DNA of 36,819 nt from Methanolinea sp. (GTDB lineage Archaea; Halobacteriota; Methanomicrobia; Methanomicrobiales; Methanospirillaceae). The notes beneath the pieces were generated by a model that ran no database searches, was not told the origin of the DNA, and saw only the letters and a program-made list of their open reading frames with translations. The position numbers and the translations under genes were made by a program. The stretch is taken from positions 1 to 36,819 of the forward strand of contig JASEES010000008.1 in NCBI GenBank assembly GCA_030019395.1, written 5' to 3'. How positions within the stretch are numbered: position 1 is the stretch's first letter; every line of letters begins with the position of its first letter. Positions 16,514 through 24,652 of the stretch are shown piece by piece.

Positions 16514-17566
16514 TTACACCGGATTTCTGGATATTAATGCTTTTTCAAGTGCCATCCAGTCGGGGGGCGGATGAAAGACGCCAATATCCGTGATGAATGC
16601 ACTGACCAGATCGTGGGGAGTGATATCAAAGGCGTAATTCTTTACCGCCACCCCATCGGGAACCACGGTAGCCCTCCCGCACGATGCCACCTCTTCCCTT
16701 GCCCTTTCCTCGATGACAACGTCCCGGGCAGCATGGATGGGATCGAACGTGGTGACAGGTGCAGCAACATAGAACGGGATATTGTGGTACCTGGCACAGA
16801 CCGCGTGCATGTATGTCCCCACCTTGTTGAAAACAGCATCCCGCGTGATCCGGTCAGCCCCGACGATGACGAGGTCGACCTCGTGACGCTGCATCAGGAA
16901 GGCAGCCTCGGAGTCGGGGATGACGGTGACAGGGATGCCGTCCCTCCGGAGTTCCCATGCCGTCAGGCGGGCGCCCTGGAGGAGCGGGCGGGTCTCGCAC
17001 GCGATGACAGAAACCTGCTTCTTCTGCACAACGGCTGACCTGATGACACCGAGGGCCGTACCCCATTCCCTGCAGGCGAGCGCCCCGGCGTTGCAGTGTG
17101 TCAGCACCGTGCATTTTTCAGGAATGAGTGCGGCCCCGCAGGTTCCGAGCTCGTGGCATGACCGTGATTCAGCATCGGCGAAGGCCTTCGCTGCAGCATG
17201 TGCATTTTCCTTTGCCTCTTTGACCGAACCCGCACTTTCGACGGCCTCCATGACCACCCTGACCCCGAGGGAGAGGTTGACCGCCGTCGGTCTCGCAGAC
17301 CTGATCTTTTCTGCTTCCCTGTACAGCCTCCGGAGAAAGAGAGAATGGTCACGTTCGCGGATCTGTTTTATCGCTAGGAGCACGCCGTATGCCCCCGCAA
17401 TGCCGAGTGCCGGCGCGCCGCGGACCTCGAGGGTCCGGATGGCCCGGACAAGCCTGTCCGTTGTCCTGCACCGGACGAGGCGGTAGCTGCCCGGCAGACG
17501 CGTCTGGTCAATCAGGATGACGTTTCCGGTTTCATCCTCCCACGAAATGGTCTCGATGGATTTCAT
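16514..17566 (-). CDS. mtnA: S-methyl-5-thioribose-1-phosphate isomerase (MtnA)
   Basis: This 350-residue protein has the aldose-ketose isomerase signatures RGAPALGIAGAYG, LTHCNAGALA (catalytic Cys region) and GADRITRDAVFNKVGTY (catalytic Asp). MtnA converts methylthioribose 1-phosphate to methylthioribulose 1-phosphate in salvage of methylthioadenosine. The close relative ribose-1,5-bisphosphate isomerase is less likely because the MtnA motifs are intact. The ATG at 17566 overlaps the stop of the HdrA-like gene (ATGA), which favours it over a GTG two codons earlier. Confidence 0.87.
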   Translation of the reverse strand: MKSIETISWEDETGNVILIDQTRLPGSYRLVRCRTTDRLVRAIRTLEVRGAPALGIAGAYGVLLAIKQIRERDHSLFLRRLYREAEKIRSARPTAVNLSLGVRVVMEAVESAGSVKEAKENAHAAAKAFADAESRSCHELGTCGAALIPEKCTVLTHCNAGALACREWGTALGVIRSAVVQKKQVSVIACETRPLLQGARLTAWELRRDGIPVTVIPDSEAAFLMQRHEVDLVIVGADRITRDAVFNKVGTYMHAVCARYHNIPFYVAAPVTTFDPIHAARDVVIEERAREEVASCGRATVVPDGVAVKNYAFDITPHDLVSAFITDIGVFHPPPDWMALEKALISRNPV

Positions 17567-18846
17567 CGGCACTGACTGTTTCTCGAAGCATCGATGAACG
17601 CACGCATCGCAGCGGCCCCGGAGTGGGCAACGCAGTCCGGGATATCCCGGGGTGCGGTCACAGTGCCCGCAAGGTAGATGCCGGGTCGTTCTGTTGCCAC
17701 GGTATCGACCTTTTCGTTGAGTGTCCTGAAAAATCCCGTGGATTCCCGGGGGAGACCGAGCATTCCTGCGAGATCCTCTGCGTCAGGAGCCGGCTCGAGG
17801 CCGGTGGAGAGAACGACGAGTTCCGGGTTGAGGTTGAGTATCTCTCCGTTCTCGGTGTTCTCCACGCGAATACGGATGCTATCCCCCTGCCCTGTCACTT
17901 CACCGGGCATCCCCCGGACGAAATGAACCCCTGCACCGATTGCCCTCTGGTAATATTCCTCGTACCCCTTGCCGTATGCCCTTATGTCCATGTAGAGGAT
18001 GGTCACGTCGATGCCGGGATATTTCTCGCGGAGGAGGATTGCGTTCTTGATTGCATACATGCAGCAGACACCCGAGCAGTAGGGCCTTCCGAGAGGGACG
18101 TCCCTCGATCCGACACACTGGATGAAGACGACCGAACGCGGAGTCTCCCCCGTGGAAAGGCGCCTGATCTTTCCGCCCGTCGGACCGCTCGCGTTCATCA
18201 TCCGTTCGAACTCAAGACCCGTGATGACATCGGGGAGGAAGAGATACTGGAACTGGTCCTTTTTCCGGGCGTCAAAGACTTCGTAGCCGCACGCGAGGAT
18301 GATACTCTGTGCATGCACGGTGATGTCCCTCTCCCGATCCTCCTTCAGGATGGCCTCCCTGCCGCAGATATCGTAGCAAAGTCCGCATTCGATGCAGTGA
18401 TCGGTGTCCCTGACCACGATGTCCGGCACTGCCTGGCTGTGGGGTTTGTATATGGCTTTCCGGACACCGAGTCCGGCGTCGAACCGGTTGTAAACCTCGA
18501 CAGGGCATACTTCGATGCAATCCCCGCACCCGTTGCATTTTTCCGGATCGACGAAGCGCGGCATCATCCTGATTGTGACATGGAAGTCTCCGGGTGTCCC
18601 GCTGACAGACACTACCTTCGCACATGTCATGGTGCGTATGCGGGGATGGCGGTACACGTCCATCATCTTGGGTGAGAGGATGCACATCGAGCAGTCATTT
18701 GTGGGAAAAGTCTTGTCGAGCATCGCCATGTGGCCCCCGATGGACGGCTCCTTCTCCACGAGGCAGACATCGATACCATGGTTGGCAAGGTCGAGGGCAG
18801 CCTGGATCCCTGACACGCCTCCCCCGATGACAACGACCTCAGTCAT
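17563..18846 (-). CDS. HdrA-like FAD/iron-sulfur oxidoreductase, short form
   Basis: This 427-residue protein starts with a dinucleotide-binding motif GGGVSG (8-13). It then has the HdrA-specific DCSMCILSPKM (Cys 52 and 55, an unusual Fe-S site) and two ferredoxin motifs: Cys 104/107/110/114 and Cys 151/154/157/161. A second FAD-side motif, IQCVGSRD with nearby CSGVCC, and a C-terminal ATxxG-like segment (GIYLAGTVTAPRDIPD) follow. Full HdrA of the heterodisulfide reductase complex is about 650 residues; this version lacks the extra N- and C-terminal ferredoxin regions. It probably passes electrons between a flavin and an unknown partner. It overlaps its neighbours on both sides (8 bases upstream, 4 downstream). 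Confidence 0.85.
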   Translation of the reverse strand: MTEVVVIGGGVSGIQAALDLANHGIDVCLVEKEPSIGGHMAMLDKTFPTNDCSMCILSPKMMDVYRHPRIRTMTCAKVVSVSGTPGDFHVTIRMMPRFVDPEKCNGCGDCIEVCPVEVYNRFDAGLGVRKAIYKPHSQAVPDIVVRDTDHCIECGLCYDICGREAILKEDRERDITVHAQSIILACGYEVFDARKKDQFQYLFLPDVITGLEFERMMNASGPTGGKIRRLSTGETPRSVVFIQCVGSRDVPLGRPYCSGVCCMYAIKNAILLREKYPGIDVTILYMDIRAYGKGYEEYYQRAIGAGVHFVRGMPGEVTGQGDSIRIRVENTENGEILNLNPELVVLSTGLEPAPDAEDLAGMLGLPRESTGFFRTLNEKVDTVATERPGIYLAGTVTAPRDIPDCVAHSGAAAMRAFIDASRNSQCR

Positions 18847-19330
18847 CCCTGTACCTCCCGGCCATCTCCCAGTAGACGGATGCGTTCCTGACGATATGGT
18901 CCTTCTGCTCTTCCGTGACCTGCTTGATGACCTTGCCCGGCACCCCGACGACAACGGATCCAGGCGGAATGACCGCGCCCTCGGTCACGACGGTCCCGGC
19001 ACCAAGAAGCGTGTCCCTGCCGACAACTGCCCCGTTGAGGACGATGGCACCCATCCCGACGAGGACACGATCCTCTATCGTGCACCCGTGCAGGATGGCA
19101 CCATGACCGATGGAGACCTCCCTTCCGATACGGACAGGGAACCCGGCACTTGTGTGGATGACGGCGTTGTCCTGGACGTTGGACATGTCCCCAATCGTTA
19201 TCCTGTCACGGTCACCCCGGACAACCGCCCCGAACCATACGCTGACGGAGTCCCCCATTTCCACGTCGCCGAGAACTGTTGCGTTCGCGGCGATGAACCG
19301 GCCACCTGTTCCGGCTTTACCAACAGCCAT
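18839..19330 (-). CDS. Gamma-carbonic anhydrase-like left-handed beta-helix protein
   Basis: This 163-residue protein is built of hexapeptide repeats with the zinc-ligand histidines His 59, His 76 and His 81 in VIHTS and GHGAILHGC. The zinc histidines are intact, so carbonic anhydrase activity (CO2 hydration) is possible, but many such proteins lack the acid loop of Cam and have other or no known roles. It is the first gene of an operon with the HdrA-like, mtnA and DUF116 genes, and only 30 bases separate its start from coaD. Confidence 0.82.
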   Translation of the reverse strand: MAVGKAGTGGRFIAANATVLGDVEMGDSVSVWFGAVVRGDRDRITIGDMSNVQDNAVIHTSAGFPVRIGREVSIGHGAILHGCTIEDRVLVGMGAIVLNGAVVGRDTLLGAGTVVTEGAVIPPGSVVVGVPGKVIKQVTEEQKDHIVRNASVYWEMAGRYRDD

Positions 19331-19360
19331 AATAGCATTAAAAGTTCACTATCACGCACA

Positions 19361-19864
19361 ATGAAGGTTATGGTCGGGGGTACCTTCGACCCCTTCCACG
19401 ACGGCCATAAGAGGCTCATAACACGGTCCTTTGAACTCGCCGGACGTAACGGAACGGTCGTCATCGGACTGACCACGGATGCGTTTGCATCCCGGAAAGT
19501 CCATCCTGTACGTCCCTTCGAGGAAAGGAAAAAGGCACTTGAAGGTTTCATCCGGTCCGAGGGTTTTTTGGCTGCCTATTCGATCGAGCCTCTCAACGAC
19601 CGGTACGGGTCGGCGCTCGATGCAGATTTCGACGCACTCGTCGTGAGCGAGGAGACGCTTCCCGTTGCACGCGAAATCAATGTCCTGCGGCGGGAAAGGG
19701 GACACCGGAAGGTCGATATCCACCAGATAACCTGTGTCCTTGCCGAAGATGGGAAGTGGATATCCAGCACCCGCATCTACCGCGGAGAGATCGACGAGCA
19801 TGGAAGGGTCATCAGGAGGGAAAGTGAAAATGCCCGGGATACAGGTAGAGGTTCGCATTCCTGA
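19361..19864 (+). CDS. coaD: Archaeal phosphopantetheine adenylyltransferase (CoaD)
   Basis: This 167-residue nucleotidyltransferase has GGTFDPFHDGHKRLI (HxGH-like motif DGHK) near the N-terminus and ISSTRI near the end. Archaeal PPAT transfers AMP from ATP to 4'-phosphopantetheine to make dephospho-CoA, a step in coenzyme A synthesis. The start is ATG at 19361; a TATA-like CATTAAAAG about 20-25 bases upstream suggests a leaderless transcript. It is divergent from the gamma-carbonic anhydrase operon. Confidence 0.88.
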   Translation: MKVMVGGTFDPFHDGHKRLITRSFELAGRNGTVVIGLTTDAFASRKVHPVRPFEERKKALEGFIRSEGFLAAYSIEPLNDRYGSALDADFDALVVSEETLPVAREINVLRRERGHRKVDIHQITCVLAEDGKWISSTRIYRGEIDEHGRVIRRESENARDTGRGSHS

Positions 19865-20262
19865 AATGATTATGGTTGGTGTTACAGGACGATCAGGATC
19901 GGTTACGATACATTCGCATTTCATGATTCGCGTCCCACCCGCCGGTTTCAGGGATCCCCGGGATCCCCCGTGATGCGAATGCATTGAACCCGGAGTATCC
20001 TACAAATTCATAACCCCTCCTGTGCAAGGAGTGACCGGTACTCTCAGCATCACTTTTCGTGCACGCGGGTCCTCCCCCGTGCACACCTCTTCCCGTGTCG
20101 TTGCGGACTGGGCAAAGGTCGGTTTCCAGTGAGAAAGGTAGAATGGTTTATCCATCTGAGATTTCTGGTTCAACCCGATACGGAAGAATGCAGCGGGCCG
20201 GGCAGGATGAGCAAACCACTTTCCCGTTGCACAAGACAATGAGGTAAAAATGATTATGTGGG
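19865..20262. other. Gene-free stretch rich in inverted repeats, possible structured RNA
   Basis: No protein gene is supported in these 398 bases. Four inverted repeats occur in 174 bases. One is CATTCGCAT/ATGCGAATG (19911-19919 with 19973-19981). Inside it is GGGATCC-CCG-GGATCCC (19951-19967). The other two are CTCCT-N5-AGGAG (20017-20031) and GTGCACG.GGG with CCC.CGTGCAC-type pairing (20059-20084). The density suggests a structured transcript or a regulatory region, but no known RNA family is recognised and the strand is unclear. Confidence 0.4.
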
Positions 20263-20868
20263 TTACCGGATTTTTTCCCTCGCCAGAAAGAGGGCTACAC
20301 CTGATGCGAGGAGGGCCATGAAGGGAAAGGTGGGTGCAGCCGGGGTGGTCGGGACGGTTGTGGGACTTGTCGTTGATGGCGTTTCCGTCAGGAATTTTAC
20401 CATTGCCATGGCTTCATCTGCTTCCTGTGTCCGACCGAGGCTGGAGAGCGCGGTTGCCCGGTCAATCCAGGCCTCCGAGAGCCGGGGGTCGAGTTCGATC
20501 GCCCGGTTGGCAGCCTCGAGACCCTCCTCGAACCTCTGCAGGGAGATGAGTGCGCTGGCCTTGTTGGTCCATGCATCTGCCTGATTCTCGTCGATGGCAA
20601 GTGCTCTCTCCGAGGCTTCGAGCGATTCGTTGTACCTTCCCTTGACGTTCAGGATACCCGCTTTCGTGATCCAGGCAAGCGTGAAGTTCTGGTCCAGCGA
20701 CAGGGCCTGATCGATCGATGCAAGTGCCTCGTCGAACTTTTCTTCCATCGCGAGGTCAACACCCTGGTTATAGGCCGAAATGGCTTCAAGGGGGGGAGCT
20801 GCAAGACAATGAGCAACACCCGTTCCGAGGATGCAGAGGGTTAATACAAGAGCAAGTCCCTTCTTCAT
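20263..20868 (-). CDS. Secreted TPR protein with C-terminal membrane anchor
   Basis: This 201-residue protein has a signal peptide (hydrophobic core ALVLTLCILGTGVAHCLA). It has about four tetratricopeptide repeats (around residues 29-160) with the usual A.......G....A pattern and NxxxLDPxxxxAW-like motifs. A Thr/Pro linker (TTSPTTVPTTPAAP), a hydrophobic helix (FPFMALLASGVALFL) and a short basic end follow. It should sit outside the cell, held by its C-terminus, and bind partner proteins. The layout matches the N-terminal part of the 759-residue TPR protein that heads the pilus operon near 31 kb. Partner unknown. Confidence 0.8.
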   Translation of the reverse strand: MKKGLALVLTLCILGTGVAHCLAAPPLEAISAYNQGVDLAMEEKFDEALASIDQALSLDQNFTLAWITKAGILNVKGRYNESLEASERALAIDENQADAWTNKASALISLQRFEEGLEAANRAIELDPRLSEAWIDRATALSSLGRTQEADEAMAMVKFLTETPSTTSPTTVPTTPAAPTFPFMALLASGVALFLAREKIR

Positions 20869-21242
20869 GAAAAATACCTTCCTTTACCTCTATTAAGCCA
20901 TATAGATGGAAATACTTTCTTCTTTACGGGCGGAATGCAGGGCAGGGAACATGAATTCTGCCCCCTGTATGAAGGGGTGAAACAGTCGGGAGGCGATGTG
21001 AGCAGGGACTCCTGAATCGTCCACGGGCCGAAGATGTCATTTTAAGGGGAGATATCAAAGGAGCGTCATGGGAAGCCTGGTTGAGGCCGGAAGGGTCCTT
21101 CGTTTATTATTTTTCGATACTTTGAAATGGAAATGGTTTAGTGATGGAAAGTAATGAATTTGCGAAATGTCAGAAAGCCAAGTATTCTCTGGCGGGCAGG
21201 TGAAAAATGCAGGGAACTCTTACTTTCGGGAGGTGACCATTC
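20869..21242. other. Gene-free stretch upstream of a membrane protein gene
   Basis: No supported gene in 374 bases. An imperfect hairpin CAGGGCAG with CTGCC(CC)CTG (20938-20967, two bulged C) is the only structure noticed. The last bases carry a strong ribosome site, GGAGGTGA (21228-21235), for the gene at 21243. Confidence 0.5.
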
Positions 21243-21647
21243 ATGTCCAGGTTTTTCCGGATGGAAAACAATCTGGTGGAATCATTTTTCCGCGTCGAGA
21301 TACCGAACTGCCTCTTTCTCTGCATCCTCCTCTTGTATATCCTCTTTTCACTTGATATTGCATCGACCTCCATGATCCTCTCGCTTGGCGGGTACGAGGT
21401 CAATGCGGTCATGGTCCCGGTTGCCGGCAGTTACTTTTTCCATCTCCTCGTCAAGGGTTTTGTCCTCGTCATCGTCGGTTCGACGGCTCTCTGGTCAGAA
21501 GGAAAGATCCCCGGTTCGGGACTCATGATGCTCCTTGTCATTATCGTCTGGTATTCCCTCGTTATCGTGAACAACACATCGGTCCTGATAAGTCTTTGCA
21601 GGATGGCCACATCCTGTCCGCCAGCGATCCCCGTTCTCCAGGGCTGA
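21243..21647 (+). CDS. DUF5658-like membrane protein
   Basis: This 134-residue protein has about three or four hydrophobic helices (about 21-45, 54-84 and 91-118). The pattern 'D...T...LSLGGYEVNAVM' after the first helix resembles the DUF5658 family, in which an aspartate and the conserved GxxExN segment are shared; function is unknown. The last 20 residues (CRMATSCPPAIPVLQG) are soluble. A strong GGAGGTGA lies 7 bases before the ATG. It is convergent with the proline-rich gene. Confidence 0.65.
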   Translation: MSRFFRMENNLVESFFRVEIPNCLFLCILLLYILFSLDIASTSMILSLGGYEVNAVMVPVAGSYFFHLLVKGFVLVIVGSTALWSEGKIPGSGLMMLLVIIVWYSLVIVNNTSVLISLCRMATSCPPAIPVLQG

Positions 21648-21697
21648 TGCCTCCCGAAAGTCCGTGTTTTGTCCTCCTCAGACGCGGAGCCTTTTTA

Positions 21698-22477
21698 TCA
21701 GAAATACTCTTCCTCGAACTGTTCCTCGACGGAGACTGTTTCTTGTGGTTTTTCGAAAATCCCATAGGGAACAGCCCTGTTCTCGTCCACTCCCTCGCGC
21801 AGGACGAGGTAAACCGTTGTCCGGTATCCGTAAACGTTGATATGGTAGTCACCGATCTCCCTGATGCAGATCAGCTTCTCCTTTTCGGAACTGAATTCGC
21901 CGTTATAGCCGTCTTCGGCAACGATCTCTCCTGTCCGGTTATCCCGGACGGTCACGATGGCACGTGCGTCATACGGGTTCTTTGTTCCCGCGATAAAGCC
22001 CATCTCGATGACAAACGGTGGATCTGAAGGCTTGGCAAGGAGTGCAACATTATTCCATTGGAGCTGATAGGTTCCCGAGAAGAAAGGTGCGGTCGGGTAA
22101 TCGAAGGGGCGCGGGAAGGAATCGGGGGGCGTAGGGATATCCCTGTAACTGAAGTTCGCGGCAATCGCGGGGGGTATGGGTTCAGTGTACATCGCGGTTC
22201 CGGTAACTGTCGTACCGGGCGAGGGGGTGACCATAACGGGGGGAGGTGCGGCCGGGACTCCCGGGCCGCTTGGCATGTATGGTGGAACAGGATGCGGTTG
22301 TGCCTCCGTGACTGCAGGTTGAGCGGGTGCAGAAGAGGAGTCTGCAGACTCATCGGACCCAACCTCGATGCAGCAGCAGGAAAAAACGATGCATACGAGG
22401 AGGAAAGTGATCCAGAGCACAGCCTTCCAGAGATCGACTCTTCCGCCCTTCATTCCACCAATATCTGCCGATTGCAT
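21698..22477 (-). CDS. Secreted proline-rich protein, possibly lipid-anchored
   Basis: This 259-residue protein begins with a hydrophobic segment (LWKAVLWITFLLVCIVFSCCC) that could be a signal with a lipobox-like FSC. A long Pro/Ala/Ser linker (about 45-110) follows, then a beta-rich C-terminal domain (about 125-245) with TGEIVAEDGYNGEF and HINVYGYRTTVYLVL, and an acidic tail. An internal ATG at 22453 is an alternative start. No family is recognised. Such secreted domains often bind membrane or extracellular partners. Confidence 0.6.
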   Translation of the reverse strand: MQSADIGGMKGGRVDLWKAVLWITFLLVCIVFSCCCIEVGSDESADSSSAPAQPAVTEAQPHPVPPYMPSGPGVPAAPPPVMVTPSPGTTVTGTAMYTEPIPPAIAANFSYRDIPTPPDSFPRPFDYPTAPFFSGTYQLQWNNVALLAKPSDPPFVIEMGFIAGTKNPYDARAIVTVRDNRTGEIVAEDGYNGEFSSEKEKLICIREIGDYHINVYGYRTTVYLVLREGVDENRAVPYGIFEKPQETVSVEEQFEEEYF

Positions 22478-22608
22478 GTATTAAGTGTTATTATTTTTTT
22501 ATATTTTCTTATAACTTTATGAAAGTCACAGAAAACCATTTGCAGGAATTCCTTGATTCAGTGTCAAGACGCGGAAGACCCCTGCAGAACTTTTATAATC
22601 ATAATCTG

Positions 22609-23193
22609 TCACACGTCCACCTTTATTTCGATCGGGCCCCGCGATTCATTCTCATAGGCTGACAGAGCACGGGGAACGCCTGTCATGACGGTATTCACAA
22701 GGGCTCGTCCGAGTGGTGTTGCGGTTCCTGCATACCGATGGATTGGTTTGCCCTCGCAAGCAACGATCACGGCATCGGTGGGTGTTGCAATGAAGTCGTG
22801 GCCTCGCCGGAGGAGGGCCGCCGTCTTGGCACTGCTGATTGTTCCAATGGCCTCTGCGAGTGCGTTCATTCGCAGTCCTTCACGGCTTACAGCAATGATA
22901 TTGATTGTACTTGAAGAATACCCGGCGGTGATGAAAACAGTCAGAAAAGCTGATTTACAAATGACGAGGTTTTGCATGGGGACTGCTGTAAGGAGGCCAT
23001 AAAAAGATCCGTTTATTCGCTCATCCCGCGCAATGTCACGGATAAAGGCGAGGGGATCAGCGTCGTGCCAGTCACGCGGAACGGTATGGTTGAAGAGTGC
23101 GGATACCCTGGAGAACCCCCCGCCGACTCCTGTCGATACGGCGAGGAAATCTCCCTCGATGATAAGAGTGGTGGGAGACCAGCGATAGTCCAT
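22609..23193 (-). CDS. cbiZ: Adenosylcobinamide amidohydrolase CbiZ
   Basis: This 194-residue CbiZ-family protein contains the family segments TGVGGG, VPRDWHDADP, FITAGYSSST and GHDFIATPTDAVIVACEG. CbiZ removes the aminopropanol (nucleotide-loop) side chain from cobinamide or pseudocobalamin to give adenosylcobyric acid, which is then rebuilt into the cell's own cobamide using CobD/CobY-type enzymes. The ATG at 23193 has GGAGGG 2-7 bases upstream, favouring it over a TTG at 23208. It lies divergent from the pilin-btuF operon, and cbiZ next to btuCDF is a known archaeal arrangement. Confidence 0.9.
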   Translation of the reverse strand: MDYRWSPTTLIIEGDFLAVSTGVGGGFSRVSALFNHTVPRDWHDADPLAFIRDIARDERINGSFYGLLTAVPMQNLVICKSAFLTVFITAGYSSSTINIIAVSREGLRMNALAEAIGTISSAKTAALLRRGHDFIATPTDAVIVACEGKPIHRYAGTATPLGRALVNTVMTGVPRALSAYENESRGPIEIKVDV

Positions 23194-23234
23194 ATTCCCT
23201 CCTTCCAATACGGTTTATTCTCCTAATCGTAATT

Positions 23235-23250
23235 CGCATTGTTTTATGCG
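23235..23250 (-). promoter_or_regulatory. Inverted repeat over the cbiZ TATA box
   Basis: CGCAT and ATGCG flank TGTTTT, so the AT-rich core (ATAAAACA on the cbiZ strand) that would serve as TATA sits inside a dyad. It lies 42-57 bases upstream of the start. It is a candidate operator for a corrinoid-responsive regulator; none has been identified. Confidence 0.4.
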
Positions 23251-23333
23251 TGTTAAAACCTTTCAGGGCATGGATGGGAGTATTCCGGGGATTATCTCTT
23301 TCACATAATTATAAATAAATTTGTTTTATTACA

Positions 23334-23355
23334 ATTTAAATTGATCAATTTAAAT
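23334..23355 (+). promoter_or_regulatory. Perfect 22-bp palindrome at the pilin-btuF promoter
   Basis: The half-site ATTTAAATTGA is mirrored exactly around TGATCA. It lies 78 bases before the first pilin ATG, overlaps a TATA-like TTTAAATA (23349-23356), and sits in a very AT-rich stretch. A perfect dyad this long is unlikely by chance even in AT-rich DNA, so a dimeric regulator site is proposed. Confidence 0.6.
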
Positions 23356-23432
23356 AGTTGTAGATCAAATTATTTTTTGTTGTGCAGCGGACGGGCCCAC
23401 CCTGCACAACTCCTGGAAATTGGAGGAATAGA

Positions 23433-24056
23433 ATGGATGATAAAAAGGAAAGCGCCGTCTCGCCGGTTGTCGGCGTCATGCTGATGCTCGTCGTGACGAT
23501 CATCATCGCCGCGGTTGTGAGCGGTTTTGCCGGCGGTCTTGCGGGTAGTACAAAAGCGGCACCCCAGGCATCTATCGCTGTCAGGATTGATACCGCGGCC
23601 GATAATACAATGGGTGGTACCGATACGAAAATGACATTTGAACACCTCAGTGGTGACCCTATTAACACTAAAGATTTGAAGATCATCACGTATTACACGA
23701 ACAGAACCGGGTACGTCTACAAGCATGAACAGACGGCCTCGAGTGAGGCCACTGACCTTTATGGGTATGGATCCCTGACCCGGGTGCCGTTCATTAACGA
23801 CATGCGGTCTGGATATTCTGGAAACAACCCGGCCAAGGATTTTGGGAACTTTACATGGAAGACGGGTGACGTCCTGAGTACTGGCAATGTAGCCGGAACT
23901 GCATCATTGCTCGGTATAGGTTTTACCCGGGGAACATATCCGGATCCTGGCACTTTCAACGAGACCGATTTCAAGCCGGGGTGTGTCGTTGATGTCAAGA
24001 TCCTGCACATTCCGAGCGGTAAATACATCTATGACAAGGAGGTGGTCGTGGAATGA
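23433..24056 (+). CDS. Archaeal type IV pilin (DUF1628), first copy
   Basis: This 207-residue protein has a class III signal peptide. A short charged start (MDDKKES) is followed by AVSPVVGVMLMLVVTIII and a long hydrophobic helix that forms the filament core. The cleaved pilin head is beta-rich and Thr/Gly/Asn-rich. The start is fixed by TTGGAGGAATAG just upstream. Its stop overlaps the second pilin (ATGA). The signal part is identical at protein level to that of the second copy. Filament type (adhesion or other) is unknown. Confidence 0.85.
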   Translation: MDDKKESAVSPVVGVMLMLVVTIIIAAVVSGFAGGLAGSTKAAPQASIAVRIDTAADNTMGGTDTKMTFEHLSGDPINTKDLKIITYYTNRTGYVYKHEQTASSEATDLYGYGSLTRVPFINDMRSGYSGNNPAKDFGNFTWKTGDVLSTGNVAGTASLLGIGFTRGTYPDPGTFNETDFKPGCVVDVKILHIPSGKYIYDKEVVVE

Positions 24057-24652
24057 AACAGGATAGAGATTCTGCGGTTTCACCGGTTGTCGGCGTCATG
24101 CTGATGCTCGTCGTGACTATCATCATCGCCGCGGTTGTGAGCGGTTTTGCCGGTGGGCTTGTGGGTGAGAATAAAAAAGCCCCCCAGGCGTCAATCAAGG
24201 TGAGTCCGGCGATCGAGTCCATCCAGGACACGAACCCCTCAAACTGGGAGTCCGATTACCCGGTAGGATTCACTGCCCGGAACGGTCTCCTTTTCGAACA
24301 TACCGGGGGGGATGGGTTTGCCCTCGCGGACATTGCCATCCAGATCCAGAGCCAGGACGCCAAGTACACAATCTCCCTGACTGACAAGATTCCCTCATCC
24401 ACATGCCTTCCCACGGATGTCAAAAAGTATCTTACCGAGGTCGGGTCAAGTGACGGATTCATCACGTCGGGAGACAAGTTCATGCTGAATGCCGATAACT
24501 GCCGGATAGATCCCATGGGTTCGCAGATATCCTGGAAACCCGATGGGGCAGCGGGAGGTATGGGGGCTTACCTGAATACCCGGTGCGAGTACGCCATCAT
24601 TGACAGAGCGAGCCAGAAGGTCATCCAGAAGGGAGAGTTCGTCCTGCAATGA
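24053..24652 (+). CDS. Archaeal type IV pilin (DUF1628), second copy
   Basis: This 199-residue pilin carries the same class III signal (KQDRDSAVSPVVGVML) and hydrophobic helix as the first copy, but a different head domain with two cysteines (TCLPTD and NCRID) that could pair. DNA in the signal region is nearly identical to the first copy (81 of 87 bases), while the heads have diverged. It overlaps its neighbours by ATGA on both sides, so it is translationally coupled to the first pilin and to btuF. Confidence 0.85.
   Translation: MKQDRDSAVSPVVGVMLMLVVTIIIAAVVSGFAGGLVGENKKAPQASIKVSPAIESIQDTNPSNWESDYPVGFTARNGLLFEHTGGDGFALADIAIQIQSQDAKYTISLTDKIPSSTCLPTDVKKYLTEVGSSDGFITSGDKFMLNADNCRIDPMGSQISWKPDGAAGGMGAYLNTRCEYAIIDRASQKVIQKGEFVLQ

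Noticed and set aside
18515-19360. N-terminal extension of coaD open on the plus strand
   Set aside because: It covers the gamma-carbonic anhydrase and HdrA-like genes on the other strand; the CoaD motif begins right at the ATG at 19361.
20000-20239. 79-residue minus-strand open frame
   Set aside because: It lies in the hairpin-rich stretch, has no start signal, and its protein sequence looks random.
22519-22662. Short plus-strand frame of 47 residues between the proline-rich gene and cbiZ
   Set aside because: An AT-rich upstream region is present, but half of the frame overlaps the cbiZ 3' end and the sequence has no known match.
23194-23432. Cobalamin riboswitch upstream of cbiZ or the pilin-btuF operon
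   Set aside because: No B12-box-like sequence or expected structure was found; the region is AT-rich with short DNA dyads instead.
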